Below, in pieces: positions 22,379 to 34,569 of a stretch of DNA of 64,000 nucleotides (position 1 is its first letter; each line of letters begins with the position of its first letter). The DNA lies in assembly GCA_902728285.1 (NCBI GenBank), contig CACVBU010000284.1:127841-191840 (forward strand). The letters run 5' to 3'. The DNA comes from Clytia hemisphaerica. Lineage: Eukaryota > Cnidaria > Hydrozoa > Leptothecata > Clytiidae. The notes below the pieces were generated by a model. That model saw nothing but the letters and a program-made list of their open reading frames with translations. It was not told the DNA's origin and made no database searches. A program made the position numbers and the translations under genes.

Positions 22379-22676
22379 GCTGGGTGCTGTGGCGTGCATC
22401 TGTAATCTAGCTACTTGGAGGCTGATCTCTCGAATGGCTTGAGTTCGGGACCACTGCAGTGCAGTCTCCTATGTCGAACGAGTGTCCACACTAAGCTCAA
22501 TGTCAACATGGTTATCATGTAGGAATGCAAGATACACCAGGTTCGATAATGAAGAACGCATTGGCCCAGGGCGGAAACGCAGCAGGCAAAAGTTCTCACA
22601 ATGAGCAGTAGTGGGATAGCGCTTGTGAGTAGGCGTTGTGCTGTAGCTTGAACAATACAGTCGAACGAAGATCTTT
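22379..22676 (+). ncRNA. 7SL: 7SL SRP RNA gene, copy 7
   Basis: Full-length; nt 105 U; following spacer A4. Confidence 0.95.
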
Positions 22677-22763
22677 ATTCAGATTTCAACTCTTAACTCT
22701 ATTTGCATCAATTAATCTAAAAGATGTCAAGTTCCAAATAAACGATCAGATCTTTTTTAAATC

Positions 22764-23061
22764 GCTGGGTGCTGTGGCGTGCATCTGTAATCTAGCTACT
22801 TGGAGGCTGATCTCTCGAATGGCTTGAGTTCGGGACCACTGCAGTGCAGTCTCCTATGTCGAACGAGTGTCCACACTAAGCTCAATGTCAACATGGTTAT
22901 CATGTAGGAATGCAAGATACACCAGGTTCGATAATGAAGAACGCATTGGCCCAGGGCGGAAACGCAGCAGGCAAAAGTTCTCACAATGAGCAGTAGTGGG
23001 ATAGCGCTTGTGAGTAGGCGTTGTGCTGTAGCTTGAACAATACAGTCGAACGAAGATCTTT
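22764..23061 (+). ncRNA. 7SL: 7SL SRP RNA gene, copy 8
   Basis: Full-length; nt 105 U; following spacer A4 but altered near its end (ACGATTTAAAGATC), leading into the deleted copy. Confidence 0.95.
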
Positions 23062-23151
23062 ATTCAGATTTCAACTCTTAACTCTATTTGCATCAATTAA
23101 TCTAAAAGATGTCAAGTTCCAAATAAACGATTTAAAGATCTTTTTTAAATC

Positions 23152-23324
23152 GCTTGGGTGTGTGGCTGTGCATCTGTAATCTAGCAATGGAGGCTGATCT
23201 CTCGAATGGCATTCCAGGGCGGAAACGCAGCAGGCAAAAGTTCTCACAATGAGCAGTAGTGGGATAGCGCTTGTGAGTAGGCGTTGTGCTGTAGCTTGAA
23301 CAATACAGTCGAACGAAGATCTTT
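23152..23324 (+). pseudogene. 7SL gene copy 9 with internal deletion
   Basis: Only 173 bp remain. The 5' Alu domain is present but mutated (GCTTGGGTGTGTGGCTGTGC, and the UGUAAUC motif survives). The sequence then jumps from CTCGAATGGC to CCAGGGCGGAAACG. This removes the B-box-like region, most of the 5' strand of helix 5, and helix 6. Helix 8 and the 3' strand remain intact. It cannot form a normal SRP RNA. Confidence 0.9.
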
Positions 23325-23411
23325 ATTCAGATTTCAACTCTTAACTCTATTTGCATCAATTAATCTAAAAGATGTCAAGTTCCAAATAAACGATCAGATC
23401 TTTTTTAAATC

Positions 23412-23709
23412 GCTGGGTGCTGTGGCGTGCATCTGTAATCTAGCTACTTGGAGGCTGATCTCTCGAATGGCTTGAGTTCGGGACCACTGCAGTGCAGTCT
23501 CCTATGTCGAACGAGTGTCCACACTAAGCTCAATGTCAACATGGTTATCATGTAGGAATGCAAGATACACCAGGTTCGATAATGAAGAACGCATTGGCCC
23601 AGGGCGGAAACGCAGCAGGCAAAAGTTCTCACAATGAGCAGTAGTGGGATAGCGCTTGTGAGTAGGCGTTGTGCTGTAGCTTGAACAATACAGTCGAACG
23701 AAGATCTTT
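23412..23709 (+). ncRNA. 7SL: 7SL SRP RNA gene, copy 10
   Basis: Full-length; nt 105 U; following spacer A3. First intact copy after the deleted one. Confidence 0.95.
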
Positions 23710-23795
23710 ATTCAGATTTCAACTCTTAACTCTATTTGCATCAATTAATCTAAAGATGTCAAGTTCCAAATAAACGATCAGATCTTTTTTAAATC

Positions 23796-24093
23796 GCTGG
23801 GTGCTGTGGCGTGCATCTGTAATCTAGCTACTTGGAGGCTGATCTCTCGAATGGCTTGAGTTCGGGACCACTGCAGTGCAGTCTCCTATGTCGAACGAGT
23901 GTCCACACTAAGCTCAATGTCAACATGGTTATCATGTAGGAATGCAAGATACACCAGGTTCGATAATGAAGAACGCATTGGCCCAGGGCGGAAACGCAGC
24001 AGGCAAAAGTTCTCACAATGAGCAGTAGTGGGATAGCGCTTGTGAGTAGGCGTTGTGCTGTAGCTTGAACAATACAGTCGAACGAAGATCTTT
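23796..24093 (+). ncRNA. 7SL: 7SL SRP RNA gene, copy 11
   Basis: Full-length; nt 105 U; following spacer A4. Confidence 0.95.
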
Positions 24094-24180
24094 ATTCAGA
24101 TTTCAACTCTTAACTCTATTTGCATCAATTAATCTAAAAGATGTCAAGTTCCAAATAAACGATCAGATCTTTTTTAAATC

Positions 24181-24478
24181 GCTGGGTGCTGTGGCGTGCA
24201 TCTGTAATCTAGCTACTTGGAGGCTGATCTCTCGAATGGCTTGAGTTCGGGACCACTGCAGTGCAGTCTCCTATGTCGAACGAGTGTCCACACTAAGCTC
24301 AATGTCAACATGGTTATCATGTAGGAATGCAAGATACACCAGGTTCGATAATGAAGAACGCATTGGCCCAGGGCGGAAACGCAGCAGGCAAAAGTTCTCA
24401 CAATGAGCAGTAGTGGGATAGCGCTTGTGAGTAGGCGTTGTGCTGTAGCTTGAACAATACAGTCGAACGAAGATCTTT
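24181..24478 (+). ncRNA. 7SL: 7SL SRP RNA gene, copy 12
   Basis: Full-length; nt 105 U; following spacer A4. Confidence 0.95.
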
Positions 24479-24565
24479 ATTCAGATTTCAACTCTTAACT
24501 CTATTTGCATCAATTAATCTAAAAGATGTCAAGTTCCAAATAAACGATCAGATCTTTTTTAAATC

Positions 24566-24863
24566 GCTGGGTGCTGTGGCGTGCATCTGTAATCTAGCTA
24601 CTTGGAGGCTGATCTCTCGAATGGCTTGAGTTCGGGACCACTGCAGTGCAGTCTCCTATGTCGAACGAGTGTCCACACTAAGCTCAATGTCAACATGGTT
24701 ATCATGTAGGAATGCAAGATACACCAGGTTCGATAATGAAGAACGCATTGGCCCAGGGCGGAAACGCAGCAGGCAAAAGTTCTCACAATGAGCAGTAGTG
24801 GGATAGCGCTTGTGAGTAGGCGTTGTGCTGTAGCTTGAACAATACAGTCGAACGAAGATCTTT
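24566..24863 (+). ncRNA. 7SL: 7SL SRP RNA gene, copy 13
   Basis: Full-length; nt 105 U; following spacer A3. Confidence 0.95.
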
Positions 24864-24949
24864 ATTCAGATTTCAACTCTTAACTCTATTTGCATCAATT
24901 AATCTAAAGATGTCAAGTTCCAAATAAACGATCAGATCTTTTTTAAATC

Positions 24950-25247
24950 GCTGGGTGCTGTGGCGTGCATCTGTAATCTAGCTACTTGGAGGCTGATCTC
25001 TCGAATGGCTTGAGTTCGGGACCACTGCAGTGCAGTCTCCTATGTCGAACGAGCGTCCACACTAAGCTCAATGTCAACATGGTTATCATGTAGGAATGCA
25101 AGATACACCAGGTTCGATAATGAAGAACGCATTGGCCCAGGGCGGAAACGCAGCAGGCAAAAGTTCTCACAATGAGCAGTAGTGGGATAGCGCTTGTGAG
25201 TAGGCGTTGTGCTGTAGCTTGAACAATACAGTCGAACGAAGATCTTT
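24950..25247 (+). ncRNA. 7SL: 7SL SRP RNA gene, copy 14
   Basis: Full-length; nt 105 C, an isolated C copy in the left half; following spacer TA3. Confidence 0.95.
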
Positions 25248-25334
25248 ATTCAGATTTCAACTCTTAACTCTATTTGCATCAATTAATCTTAAAGATGTCA
25301 AGTTCCAAATAAACGATCAGATCTTTTTTAAATC

Positions 25335-25632
25335 GCTGGGTGCTGTGGCGTGCATCTGTAATCTAGCTACTTGGAGGCTGATCTCTCGAATGGCTTGAGT
25401 TCGGGACCACTGCAGTGCAGTCTCCTATGTCGAACGAGTGTCCACACTAAGCTCAATGTCAACATGGTTATCATGTAGGAATGCAAGATACACCAGGTTC
25501 GATAATGAAGAACGCATTGGCCCAGGGCGGAAACGCAGCAGGCAAAAGTTCTCACAATGAGCAGTAGTGGGATAGCGCTTGTGAGTAGGCGTTGTGCTGT
25601 AGCTTGAACAATACAGTCGAACGAAGATCTTT
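25335..25632 (+). ncRNA. 7SL: 7SL SRP RNA gene, copy 15
   Basis: Full-length; nt 105 U; following spacer A4. Confidence 0.95.
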
Positions 25633-25719
25633 ATTCAGATTTCAACTCTTAACTCTATTTGCATCAATTAATCTAAAAGATGTCAAGTTCCAAATAAACG
25701 ATCAGATCTTTTTTAAATC

Positions 25720-26017
25720 GCTGGGTGCTGTGGCGTGCATCTGTAATCTAGCTACTTGGAGGCTGATCTCTCGAATGGCTTGAGTTCGGGACCACTGCAG
25801 TGCAGTCTCCTATGTCGAACGAGTGTCCACACTAAGCTCAATGTCAACATGGTTATCATGTAGGAATGCAAGATACACCAGGTTCGATAATGAAGAACGC
25901 ATTGGCCCAGGGCGGAAACGCAGCAGGCAAAAGTTCTCACAATGAGCAGTAGTGGGATAGCGCTTGTGAGTAGGCGTTGTGCTGTAGCTTGAACAATACA
26001 GTCGAACGAAGATCTTT
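25720..26017 (+). ncRNA. 7SL: 7SL SRP RNA gene, copy 16
   Basis: Full-length; nt 105 U; following spacer A4. Confidence 0.95.
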
Positions 26018-26104
26018 ATTCAGATTTCAACTCTTAACTCTATTTGCATCAATTAATCTAAAAGATGTCAAGTTCCAAATAAACGATCAGATCTTTTTTA
26101 AATC

Positions 26105-26402
26105 GCTGGGTGCTGTGGCGTGCATCTGTAATCTAGCTACTTGGAGGCTGATCTCTCGAATGGCTTGAGTTCGGGACCACTGCAGTGCAGTCTCCTATGT
26201 CGAACGAGTGTCCACACTAAGCTCAATGTCAACATGGTTATCATGTAGGAATGCAAGATACACCAGGTTCGATAATGAAGAACGCATTGGCCCAGGGCGG
26301 AAACGCAGCAGGCAAAAGTTCTCACAATGAGCAGTAGTGGGATAGCGCTTGTGAGTAGGCGTTGTGCTGTAGCTTGAACAATACAGTCGAACGAAGATCT
26401 TT
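26105..26402 (+). ncRNA. 7SL: 7SL SRP RNA gene, copy 17
   Basis: Full-length; nt 105 U; following spacer A4. Confidence 0.95.
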
Positions 26403-26489
26403 ATTCAGATTTCAACTCTTAACTCTATTTGCATCAATTAATCTAAAAGATGTCAAGTTCCAAATAAACGATCAGATCTTTTTTAAATC

Positions 26490-26787
26490 GCTGGGTGCTG
26501 TGGCGTGCATCTGTAATCTAGCTACTTGGAGGCTGATCTCTCGAATGGCTTGAGTTCGGGACCACTGCAGTGCAGTCTCCTATGTCGAACGAGTGTCCAC
26601 ACTAAGCTCAATGTCAACATGGTTATCATGTAGGAATGCAAGATACACCAGGTTCGATAATGAAGAACGCATTGGCCCAGGGCGGAAACGCAGCAGGCAA
26701 AAGTTCTCACAATGAGCAGTAGTGGGATAGCGCTTGTGAGTAGGCGTTGTGCTGTAGCTTGAACAATACAGTCGAACGAAGATCTTT
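26490..26787 (+). ncRNA. 7SL: 7SL SRP RNA gene, copy 18
   Basis: Full-length; nt 105 U; following spacer A4. Confidence 0.95.
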
Positions 26788-26874
26788 ATTCAGATTTCAA
26801 CTCTTAACTCTATTTGCATCAATTAATCTAAAAGATGTCAAGTTCCAAATAAACGATCAGATCTTTTTTAAATC

Positions 26875-27172
26875 GCTGGGTGCTGTGGCGTGCATCTGTA
26901 ATCTAGCTACTTGGAGGCTGATCTCTCGAATGGCTTGAGTTCGGGACCACTGCAGTGCAGTCTCCTATGTCGAACGAGTGTCCACACTAAGCTCAATGTC
27001 AACATGGTTATCATGTAGGAATGCAAGATACACCAGGTTCGATAATGAAGAACGCATTGGCCCAGGGCGGAAACGCAGCAGGCAAAAGTTCTCACAATGA
27101 GCAGTAGTGGGATAGCGCTTGTGAGTAGGCGTTGTGCTGTAGCTTGAACAATACAGTCGAACGAAGATCTTT
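26875..27172 (+). ncRNA. 7SL: 7SL SRP RNA gene, copy 19
   Basis: Full-length; nt 105 U; following spacer A4. Confidence 0.95.
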
Positions 27173-27259
27173 ATTCAGATTTCAACTCTTAACTCTATTT
27201 GCATCAATTAATCTAAAAGATGTCAAGTTCCAAATAAACGATCAGATCTTTTTTAAATC

Positions 27260-27557
27260 GCTGGGTGCTGTGGCGTGCATCTGTAATCTAGCTACTTGGA
27301 GGCTGATCTCTCGAATGGCTTGAGTTCGGGACCACTGCAGTGCAGTCTCCTATGTCGAACGAGTGTCCACACTAAGCTCAATGTCAACATGGTTATCATG
27401 TAGGAATGCAAGATACACCAGGTTCGATAATGAAGAACGCATTGGCCCAGGGCGGAAACGCAGCAGGCAAAAGTTCTCACAATGAGCAGTAGTGGGATAG
27501 CGCTTGTGAGTAGGCGTTGTGCTGTAGCTTGAACAATACAGTCGAACGAAGATCTTT
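27260..27557 (+). ncRNA. 7SL: 7SL SRP RNA gene, copy 20
   Basis: Full-length; nt 105 U; following spacer A4. Confidence 0.95.
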
Positions 27558-27644
27558 ATTCAGATTTCAACTCTTAACTCTATTTGCATCAATTAATCTA
27601 AAAGATGTCAAGTTCCAAATAAACGATCAGATCTTTTTTAAATC

Positions 27645-27942
27645 GCTGGGTGCTGTGGCGTGCATCTGTAATCTAGCTACTTGGAGGCTGATCTCTCGAA
27701 TGGCTTGAGTTCGGGACCACTGCAGTGCAGTCTCCTATGTCGAACGAGTGTCCACACTAAGCTCAATGTCAACATGGTTATCATGTAGGAATGCAAGATA
27801 CACCAGGTTCGATAATGAAGAACGCATTGGCCCAGGGCGGAAACGCAGCAGGCAAAAGTTCTCACAATGAGCAGTAGTGGGATAGCGCTTGTGAGTAGGC
27901 GTTGTGCTGTAGCTTGAACAATACAGTCGAACGAAGATCTTT
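27645..27942 (+). ncRNA. 7SL: 7SL SRP RNA gene, copy 21
   Basis: Full-length; nt 105 U; following spacer A4. Confidence 0.95.
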
Positions 27943-28029
27943 ATTCAGATTTCAACTCTTAACTCTATTTGCATCAATTAATCTAAAAGATGTCAAGTTC
28001 CAAATAAACGATCAGATCTTTTTTAAATC

Positions 28030-28327
28030 GCTGGGTGCTGTGGCGTGCATCTGTAATCTAGCTACTTGGAGGCTGATCTCTCGAATGGCTTGAGTTCGGG
28101 ACCACTGCAGTGCAGTCTCCTATGTCGAACGAGTGTCCACACTAAGCTCAATGTCAACATGGTTATCATGTAGGAATGCAAGATACACCAGGTTCGATAA
28201 TGAAGAACGCATTGGCCCAGGGCGGAAACGCAGCAGGCAAAAGTTCTCACAATGAGCAGTAGTGGGATAGCGCTTGTGAGTAGGCGTTGTGCTGTAGCTT
28301 GAACAATACAGTCGAACGAAGATCTTT
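28030..28327 (+). ncRNA. 7SL: 7SL SRP RNA gene, copy 22
   Basis: Full-length; nt 105 U; following spacer TA3. Confidence 0.95.
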
Positions 28328-28414
28328 ATTCAGATTTCAACTCTTAACTCTATTTGCATCAATTAATCTTAAAGATGTCAAGTTCCAAATAAACGATCAG
28401 ATCTTTTTTAAATC

Positions 28415-28712
28415 GCTGGGTGCTGTGGCGTGCATCTGTAATCTAGCTACTTGGAGGCTGATCTCTCGAATGGCTTGAGTTCGGGACCACTGCAGTGCAG
28501 TCTCCTATGTCGAACGAGTGTCCACACTAAGCTCAATGTCAACATGGTTATCATGTAGGAATGCAAGATACACCAGGTTCGATAATGAAGAACGCATTGG
28601 CCCAGGGCGGAAACGCAGCAGGCAAAAGTTCTCACAATGAGCAGTAGTGGGATAGCGCTTGTGAGTAGGCGTTGTGCTGTAGCTTGAACAATACAGTCGA
28701 ACGAAGATCTTT
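28415..28712 (+). ncRNA. 7SL: 7SL SRP RNA gene, copy 23
   Basis: Full-length; nt 105 U; following spacer A3. Confidence 0.95.
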
Positions 28713-28798
28713 ATTCAGATTTCAACTCTTAACTCTATTTGCATCAATTAATCTAAAGATGTCAAGTTCCAAATAAACGATCAGATCTTTTTTAAATC

Positions 28799-29096
28799 GC
28801 TGGGTGCTGTGGCGTGCATCTGTAATCTAGCTACTTGGAGGCTGATCTCTCGAATGGCTTGAGTTCGGGACCACTGCAGTGCAGTCTCCTATGTCGAACG
28901 AGTGTCCACACTAAGCTCAATGTCAACATGGTTATCATGTAGGAATGCAAGATACACCAGGTTCGATAATGAAGAACGCATTGGCCCAGGGCGGAAACGC
29001 AGCAGGCAAAAGTTCTCACAATGAGCAGTAGTGGGATAGCGCTTGTGAGTAGGCGTTGTGCTGTAGCTTGAACAATACAGTCGAACGAAGATCTTT
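28799..29096 (+). ncRNA. 7SL: 7SL SRP RNA gene, copy 24
   Basis: Full-length; nt 105 U; following spacer A4. Confidence 0.95.
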
Positions 29097-29183
29097 ATTC
29101 AGATTTCAACTCTTAACTCTATTTGCATCAATTAATCTAAAAGATGTCAAGTTCCAAATAAACGATCAGATCTTTTTTAAATC

Positions 29184-29481
29184 GCTGGGTGCTGTGGCGT
29201 GCATCTGTAATCTAGCTACTTGGAGGCTGATCTCTCGAATGGCTTGAGTTCGGGACCACTGCAGTGCAGTCTCCTATGTCGAACGAGTGTCCACACTAAG
29301 CTCAATGTCAACATGGTTATCATGTAGGAATGCAAGATACACCAGGTTCGATAATGAAGAACGCATTGGCCCAGGGCGGAAACGCAGCAGGCAAAAGTTC
29401 TCACAATGAGCAGTAGTGGGATAGCGCTTGTGAGTAGGCGTTGTGCTGTAGCTTGAACAATACAGTCGAACGAAGATCTTT
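29184..29481 (+). ncRNA. 7SL: 7SL SRP RNA gene, copy 25
   Basis: Full-length; nt 105 U; following spacer A4. Confidence 0.95.
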
Positions 29482-29568
29482 ATTCAGATTTCAACTCTTA
29501 ACTCTATTTGCATCAATTAATCTAAAAGATGTCAAGTTCCAAATAAACGATCAGATCTTTTTTAAATC

Positions 29569-29866
29569 GCTGGGTGCTGTGGCGTGCATCTGTAATCTAG
29601 CTACTTGGAGGCTGATCTCTCGAATGGCTTGAGTTCGGGACCACTGCAGTGCAGTCTCCTATGTCGAACGAGTGTCCACACTAAGCTCAATGTCAACATG
29701 GTTATCATGTAGGAATGCAAGATACACCAGGTTCGATAATGAAGAACGCATTGGCCCAGGGCGGAAACGCAGCAGGCAAAAGTTCTCACAATGAGCAGTA
29801 GTGGGATAGCGCTTGTGAGTAGGCGTTGTGCTGTAGCTTGAACAATACAGTCGAACGAAGATCTTT
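29569..29866 (+). ncRNA. 7SL: 7SL SRP RNA gene, copy 26
   Basis: Full-length; nt 105 U; following spacer A4. Confidence 0.95.
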
Positions 29867-29953
29867 ATTCAGATTTCAACTCTTAACTCTATTTGCATCA
29901 ATTAATCTAAAAGATGTCAAGTTCCAAATAAACGATCAGATCTTTTTTAAATC

Positions 29954-30251
29954 GCTGGGTGCTGTGGCGTGCATCTGTAATCTAGCTACTTGGAGGCTGA
30001 TCTCTCGAATGGCTTGAGTTCGGGACCACTGCAGTGCAGTCTCCTATGTCGAACGAGTGTCCACACTAAGCTCAATGTCAACATGGTTATCATGTAGGAA
30101 TGCAAGATACACCAGGTTCGATAATGAAGAACGCATTGGCCCAGGGCGGAAACGCAGCAGGCAAAAGTTCTCACAATGAGCAGTAGTGGGATAGCGCTTG
30201 TGAGTAGGCGTTGTGCTGTAGCTTGAACAATACAGTCGAACGAAGATCTTT
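29954..30251 (+). ncRNA. 7SL: 7SL SRP RNA gene, copy 27
   Basis: Full-length; nt 105 U; following spacer A3. Confidence 0.95.
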
Positions 30252-30337
30252 ATTCAGATTTCAACTCTTAACTCTATTTGCATCAATTAATCTAAAGATG
30301 TCAAGTTCCAAATAAACGATCAGATCTTTTTTAAATC

Positions 30338-30635
30338 GCTGGGTGCTGTGGCGTGCATCTGTAATCTAGCTACTTGGAGGCTGATCTCTCGAATGGCTTG
30401 AGTTCGGGACCACTGCAGTGCAGTCTCCTATGTCGAACGAGTGTCCACACTAAGCTCAATGTCAACATGGTTATCATGTAGGAATGCAAGATACACCAGG
30501 TTCGATAATGAAGAACGCATTGGCCCAGGGCGGAAACGCAGCAGGCAAAAGTTCTCACAATGAGCAGTAGTGGGATAGCGCTTGTGAGTAGGCGTTGTGC
30601 TGTAGCTTGAACAATACAGTCGAACGAAGATCTTT
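30338..30635 (+). ncRNA. 7SL: 7SL SRP RNA gene, copy 28
   Basis: Full-length; nt 105 U; following spacer A4. Confidence 0.95.
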
Positions 30636-30722
30636 ATTCAGATTTCAACTCTTAACTCTATTTGCATCAATTAATCTAAAAGATGTCAAGTTCCAAATAA
30701 ACGATCAGATCTTTTTTAAATC

Positions 30723-31020
30723 GCTGGGTGCTGTGGCGTGCATCTGTAATCTAGCTACTTGGAGGCTGATCTCTCGAATGGCTTGAGTTCGGGACCACTG
30801 CAGTGCAGTCTCCTATGTCGAACGAGTGTCCACACTAAGCTCAATGTCAACATGGTTATCATGTAGGAATGCAAGATACACCAGGTTCGATAATGAAGAA
30901 CGCATTGGCCCAGGGCGGAAACGCAGCAGGCAAAAGTTCTCACAATGAGCAGTAGTGGGATAGCGCTTGTGAGTAGGCGTTGTGCTGTAGCTTGAACAAT
31001 ACAGTCGAACGAAGATCTTT
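30723..31020 (+). ncRNA. 7SL: 7SL SRP RNA gene, copy 29
   Basis: Full-length; nt 105 U; following spacer A4. Confidence 0.95.
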
Positions 31021-31107
31021 ATTCAGATTTCAACTCTTAACTCTATTTGCATCAATTAATCTAAAAGATGTCAAGTTCCAAATAAACGATCAGATCTTTT
31101 TTAAATC

Positions 31108-31405
31108 GCTGGGTGCTGTGGCGTGCATCTGTAATCTAGCTACTTGGAGGCTGATCTCTCGAATGGCTTGAGTTCGGGACCACTGCAGTGCAGTCTCCTA
31201 TGTCGAACGAGTGTCCACACTAAGCTCAATGTCAACATGGTTATCATGTAGGAATGCAAGATACACCAGGTTCGATAATGAAGAACGCATTGGCCCAGGG
31301 CGGAAACGCAGCAGGCAAAAGTTCTCACAATGAGCAGTAGTGGGATAGCGCTTGTGAGTAGGCGTTGTGCTGTAGCTTGAACAATACAGTCGAACGAAGA
31401 TCTTT
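31108..31405 (+). ncRNA. 7SL: 7SL SRP RNA gene, copy 30
   Basis: Full-length; nt 105 U; following spacer A3. Confidence 0.95.
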
Positions 31406-31491
31406 ATTCAGATTTCAACTCTTAACTCTATTTGCATCAATTAATCTAAAGATGTCAAGTTCCAAATAAACGATCAGATCTTTTTTAAATC

Positions 31492-31789
31492 GCTGGGTGC
31501 TGTGGCGTGCATCTGTAATCTAGCTACTTGGAGGCTGATCTCTCGAATGGCTTGAGTTCGGGACCACTGCAGTGCAGTCTCCTATGTCGAACGAGTGTCC
31601 ACACTAAGCTCAATGTCAACATGGTTATCATGTAGGAATGCAAGATACACCAGGTTCGATAATGAAGAACGCATTGGCCCAGGGCGGAAACGCAGCAGGC
31701 AAAAGTTCTCACAATGAGCAGTAGTGGGATAGCGCTTGTGAGTAGGCGTTGTGCTGTAGCTTGAACAATACAGTCGAACGAAGATCTTT
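31492..31789 (+). ncRNA. 7SL: 7SL SRP RNA gene, copy 31
   Basis: Full-length; nt 105 U; following spacer A4. Confidence 0.95.
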
Positions 31790-31876
31790 ATTCAGATTTC
31801 AACTCTTAACTCTATTTGCATCAATTAATCTAAAAGATGTCAAGTTCCAAATAAACGATCAGATCTTTTTTAAATC

Positions 31877-32174
31877 GCTGGGTGCTGTGGCGTGCATCTG
31901 TAATCTAGCTACTTGGAGGCTGATCTCTCGAATGGCTTGAGTTCGGGACCACTGCAGTGCAGTCTCCTATGTCGAACGAGTGTCCACACTAAGCTCAATG
32001 TCAACATGGTTATCATGTAGGAATGCAAGATACACCAGGTTCGATAATGAAGAACGCATTGGCCCAGGGCGGAAACGCAGCAGGCAAAAGTTCTCACAAT
32101 GAGCAGTAGTGGGATAGCGCTTGTGAGTAGGCGTTGTGCTGTAGCTTGAACAATACAGTCGAACGAAGATCTTT
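31877..32174 (+). ncRNA. 7SL: 7SL SRP RNA gene, copy 32
   Basis: Full-length; nt 105 U; following spacer A3. Confidence 0.95.
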
Positions 32175-32260
32175 ATTCAGATTTCAACTCTTAACTCTAT
32201 TTGCATCAATTAATCTAAAGATGTCAAGTTCCAAATAAACGATCAGATCTTTTTTAAATC

Positions 32261-32558
32261 GCTGGGTGCTGTGGCGTGCATCTGTAATCTAGCTACTTGG
32301 AGGCTGATCTCTCGAATGGCTTGAGTTCGGGACCACTGCAGTGCAGTCTCCTATGTCGAACGAGTGTCCACACTAAGCTCAATGTCAACATGGTTATCAT
32401 GTAGGAATGCAAGATACACCAGGTTCGATAATGAAGAACGCATTGGCCCAGGGCGGAAACGCAGCAGGCAAAAGTTCTCACAATGAGCAGTAGTGGGATA
32501 GCGCTTGTGAGTAGGCGTTGTGCTGTAGCTTGAACAATACAGTCGAACGAAGATCTTT
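32261..32558 (+). ncRNA. 7SL: 7SL SRP RNA gene, copy 33
   Basis: Full-length; nt 105 U; following spacer TA3. Confidence 0.95.
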
Positions 32559-32645
32559 ATTCAGATTTCAACTCTTAACTCTATTTGCATCAATTAATCT
32601 TAAAGATGTCAAGTTCCAAATAAACGATCAGATCTTTTTTAAATC

Positions 32646-32943
32646 GCTGGGTGCTGTGGCGTGCATCTGTAATCTAGCTACTTGGAGGCTGATCTCTCGA
32701 ATGGCTTGAGTTCGGGACCACTGCAGTGCAGTCTCCTATGTCGAACGAGTGTCCACACTAAGCTCAATGTCAACATGGTTATCATGTAGGAATGCAAGAT
32801 ACACCAGGTTCGATAATGAAGAACGCATTGGCCCAGGGCGGAAACGCAGCAGGCAAAAGTTCTCACAATGAGCAGTAGTGGGATAGCGCTTGTGAGTAGG
32901 CGTTGTGCTGTAGCTTGAACAATACAGTCGAACGAAGATCTTT
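32646..32943 (+). ncRNA. 7SL: 7SL SRP RNA gene, copy 34
   Basis: Full-length; nt 105 U; following spacer A4. Confidence 0.95.
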
Positions 32944-33030
32944 ATTCAGATTTCAACTCTTAACTCTATTTGCATCAATTAATCTAAAAGATGTCAAGTT
33001 CCAAATAAACGATCAGATCTTTTTTAAATC

Positions 33031-33328
33031 GCTGGGTGCTGTGGCGTGCATCTGTAATCTAGCTACTTGGAGGCTGATCTCTCGAATGGCTTGAGTTCGG
33101 GACCACTGCAGTGCAGTCTCCTATGTCGAACGAGTGTCCACACTAAGCTCAATGTCAACATGGTTATCATGTAGGAATGCAAGATACACCAGGTTCGATA
33201 ATGAAGAACGCATTGGCCCAGGGCGGAAACGCAGCAGGCAAAAGTTCTCACAATGAGCAGTAGTGGGATAGCGCTTGTGAGTAGGCGTTGTGCTGTAGCT
33301 TGAACAATACAGTCGAACGAAGATCTTT
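33031..33328 (+). ncRNA. 7SL: 7SL SRP RNA gene, copy 35
   Basis: Full-length; nt 105 U; following spacer A3. Confidence 0.95.
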
Positions 33329-33414
33329 ATTCAGATTTCAACTCTTAACTCTATTTGCATCAATTAATCTAAAGATGTCAAGTTCCAAATAAACGATCAG
33401 ATCTTTTTTAAATC

Positions 33415-33712
33415 GCTGGGTGCTGTGGCGTGCATCTGTAATCTAGCTACTTGGAGGCTGATCTCTCGAATGGCTTGAGTTCGGGACCACTGCAGTGCAG
33501 TCTCCTATGTCGAACGAGTGTCCACACTAAGCTCAATGTCAACATGGTTATCATGTAGGAATGCAAGATACACCAGGTTCGATAATGAAGAACGCATTGG
33601 CCCAGGGCGGAAACGCAGCAGGCAAAAGTTCTCACAATGAGCAGTAGTGGGATAGCGCTTGTGAGTAGGCGTTGTGCTGTAGCTTGAACAATACAGTCGA
33701 ACGAAGATCTTT
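33415..33712 (+). ncRNA. 7SL: 7SL SRP RNA gene, copy 36
   Basis: Full-length; nt 105 U; following spacer TA3. Confidence 0.95.
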
Positions 33713-33799
33713 ATTCAGATTTCAACTCTTAACTCTATTTGCATCAATTAATCTTAAAGATGTCAAGTTCCAAATAAACGATCAGATCTTTTTTAAATC

Positions 33800-34097
33800 G
33801 CTGGGTGCTGTGGCGTGCATCTGTAATCTAGCTACTTGGAGGCTGATCTCTCGAATGGCTTGAGTTCGGGACCACTGCAGTGCAGTCTCCTATGTCGAAC
33901 GAGCGTCCACACTAAGCTCAATGTCAACATGGTTATCATGTAGGAATGCAAGATACACCAGGTTCGATAATGAAGAACGCATTGGCCCAGGGCGGAAACG
34001 CAGCAGGCAAAAGTTCTCACAATGAGCAGTAGTGGGATAGCGCTTGTGAGTAGGCGTTGTGCTGTAGCTTGAACAATACAGTCGAACGAAGATCTTT
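33800..34097 (+). ncRNA. 7SL: 7SL SRP RNA gene, copy 37
   Basis: Full-length; nt 105 C; following spacer TA3. Confidence 0.95.
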
Positions 34098-34184
34098 ATT
34101 CAGATTTCAACTCTTAACTCTATTTGCATCAATTAATCTTAAAGATGTCAAGTTCCAAATAAACGATCAGATCTTTTTTAAATC

Positions 34185-34482
34185 GCTGGGTGCTGTGGCG
34201 TGCATCTGTAATCTAGCTACTTGGAGGCTGATCTCTCGAATGGCTTGAGTTCGGGACCACTGCAGTGCAGTCTCCTATGTCGAACGAGTGTCCACACTAA
34301 GCTCAATGTCAACATGGTTATCATGTAGGAATGCAAGATACACCAGGTTCGATAATGAAGAACGCATTGGCCCAGGGCGGAAACGCAGCAGGCAAAAGTT
34401 CTCACAATGAGCAGTAGTGGGATAGCGCTTGTGAGTAGGCGTTGTGCTGTAGCTTGAACAATACAGTCGAACGAAGATCTTT
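34185..34482 (+). ncRNA. 7SL: 7SL SRP RNA gene, copy 38
   Basis: Full-length; nt 105 U; following spacer TA3. Confidence 0.95.
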
Positions 34483-34569
34483 ATTCAGATTTCAACTCTT
34501 AACTCTATTTGCATCAATTAATCTTAAAGATGTCAAGTTCCAAATAAACGATCAGATCTTTTTTAAATC

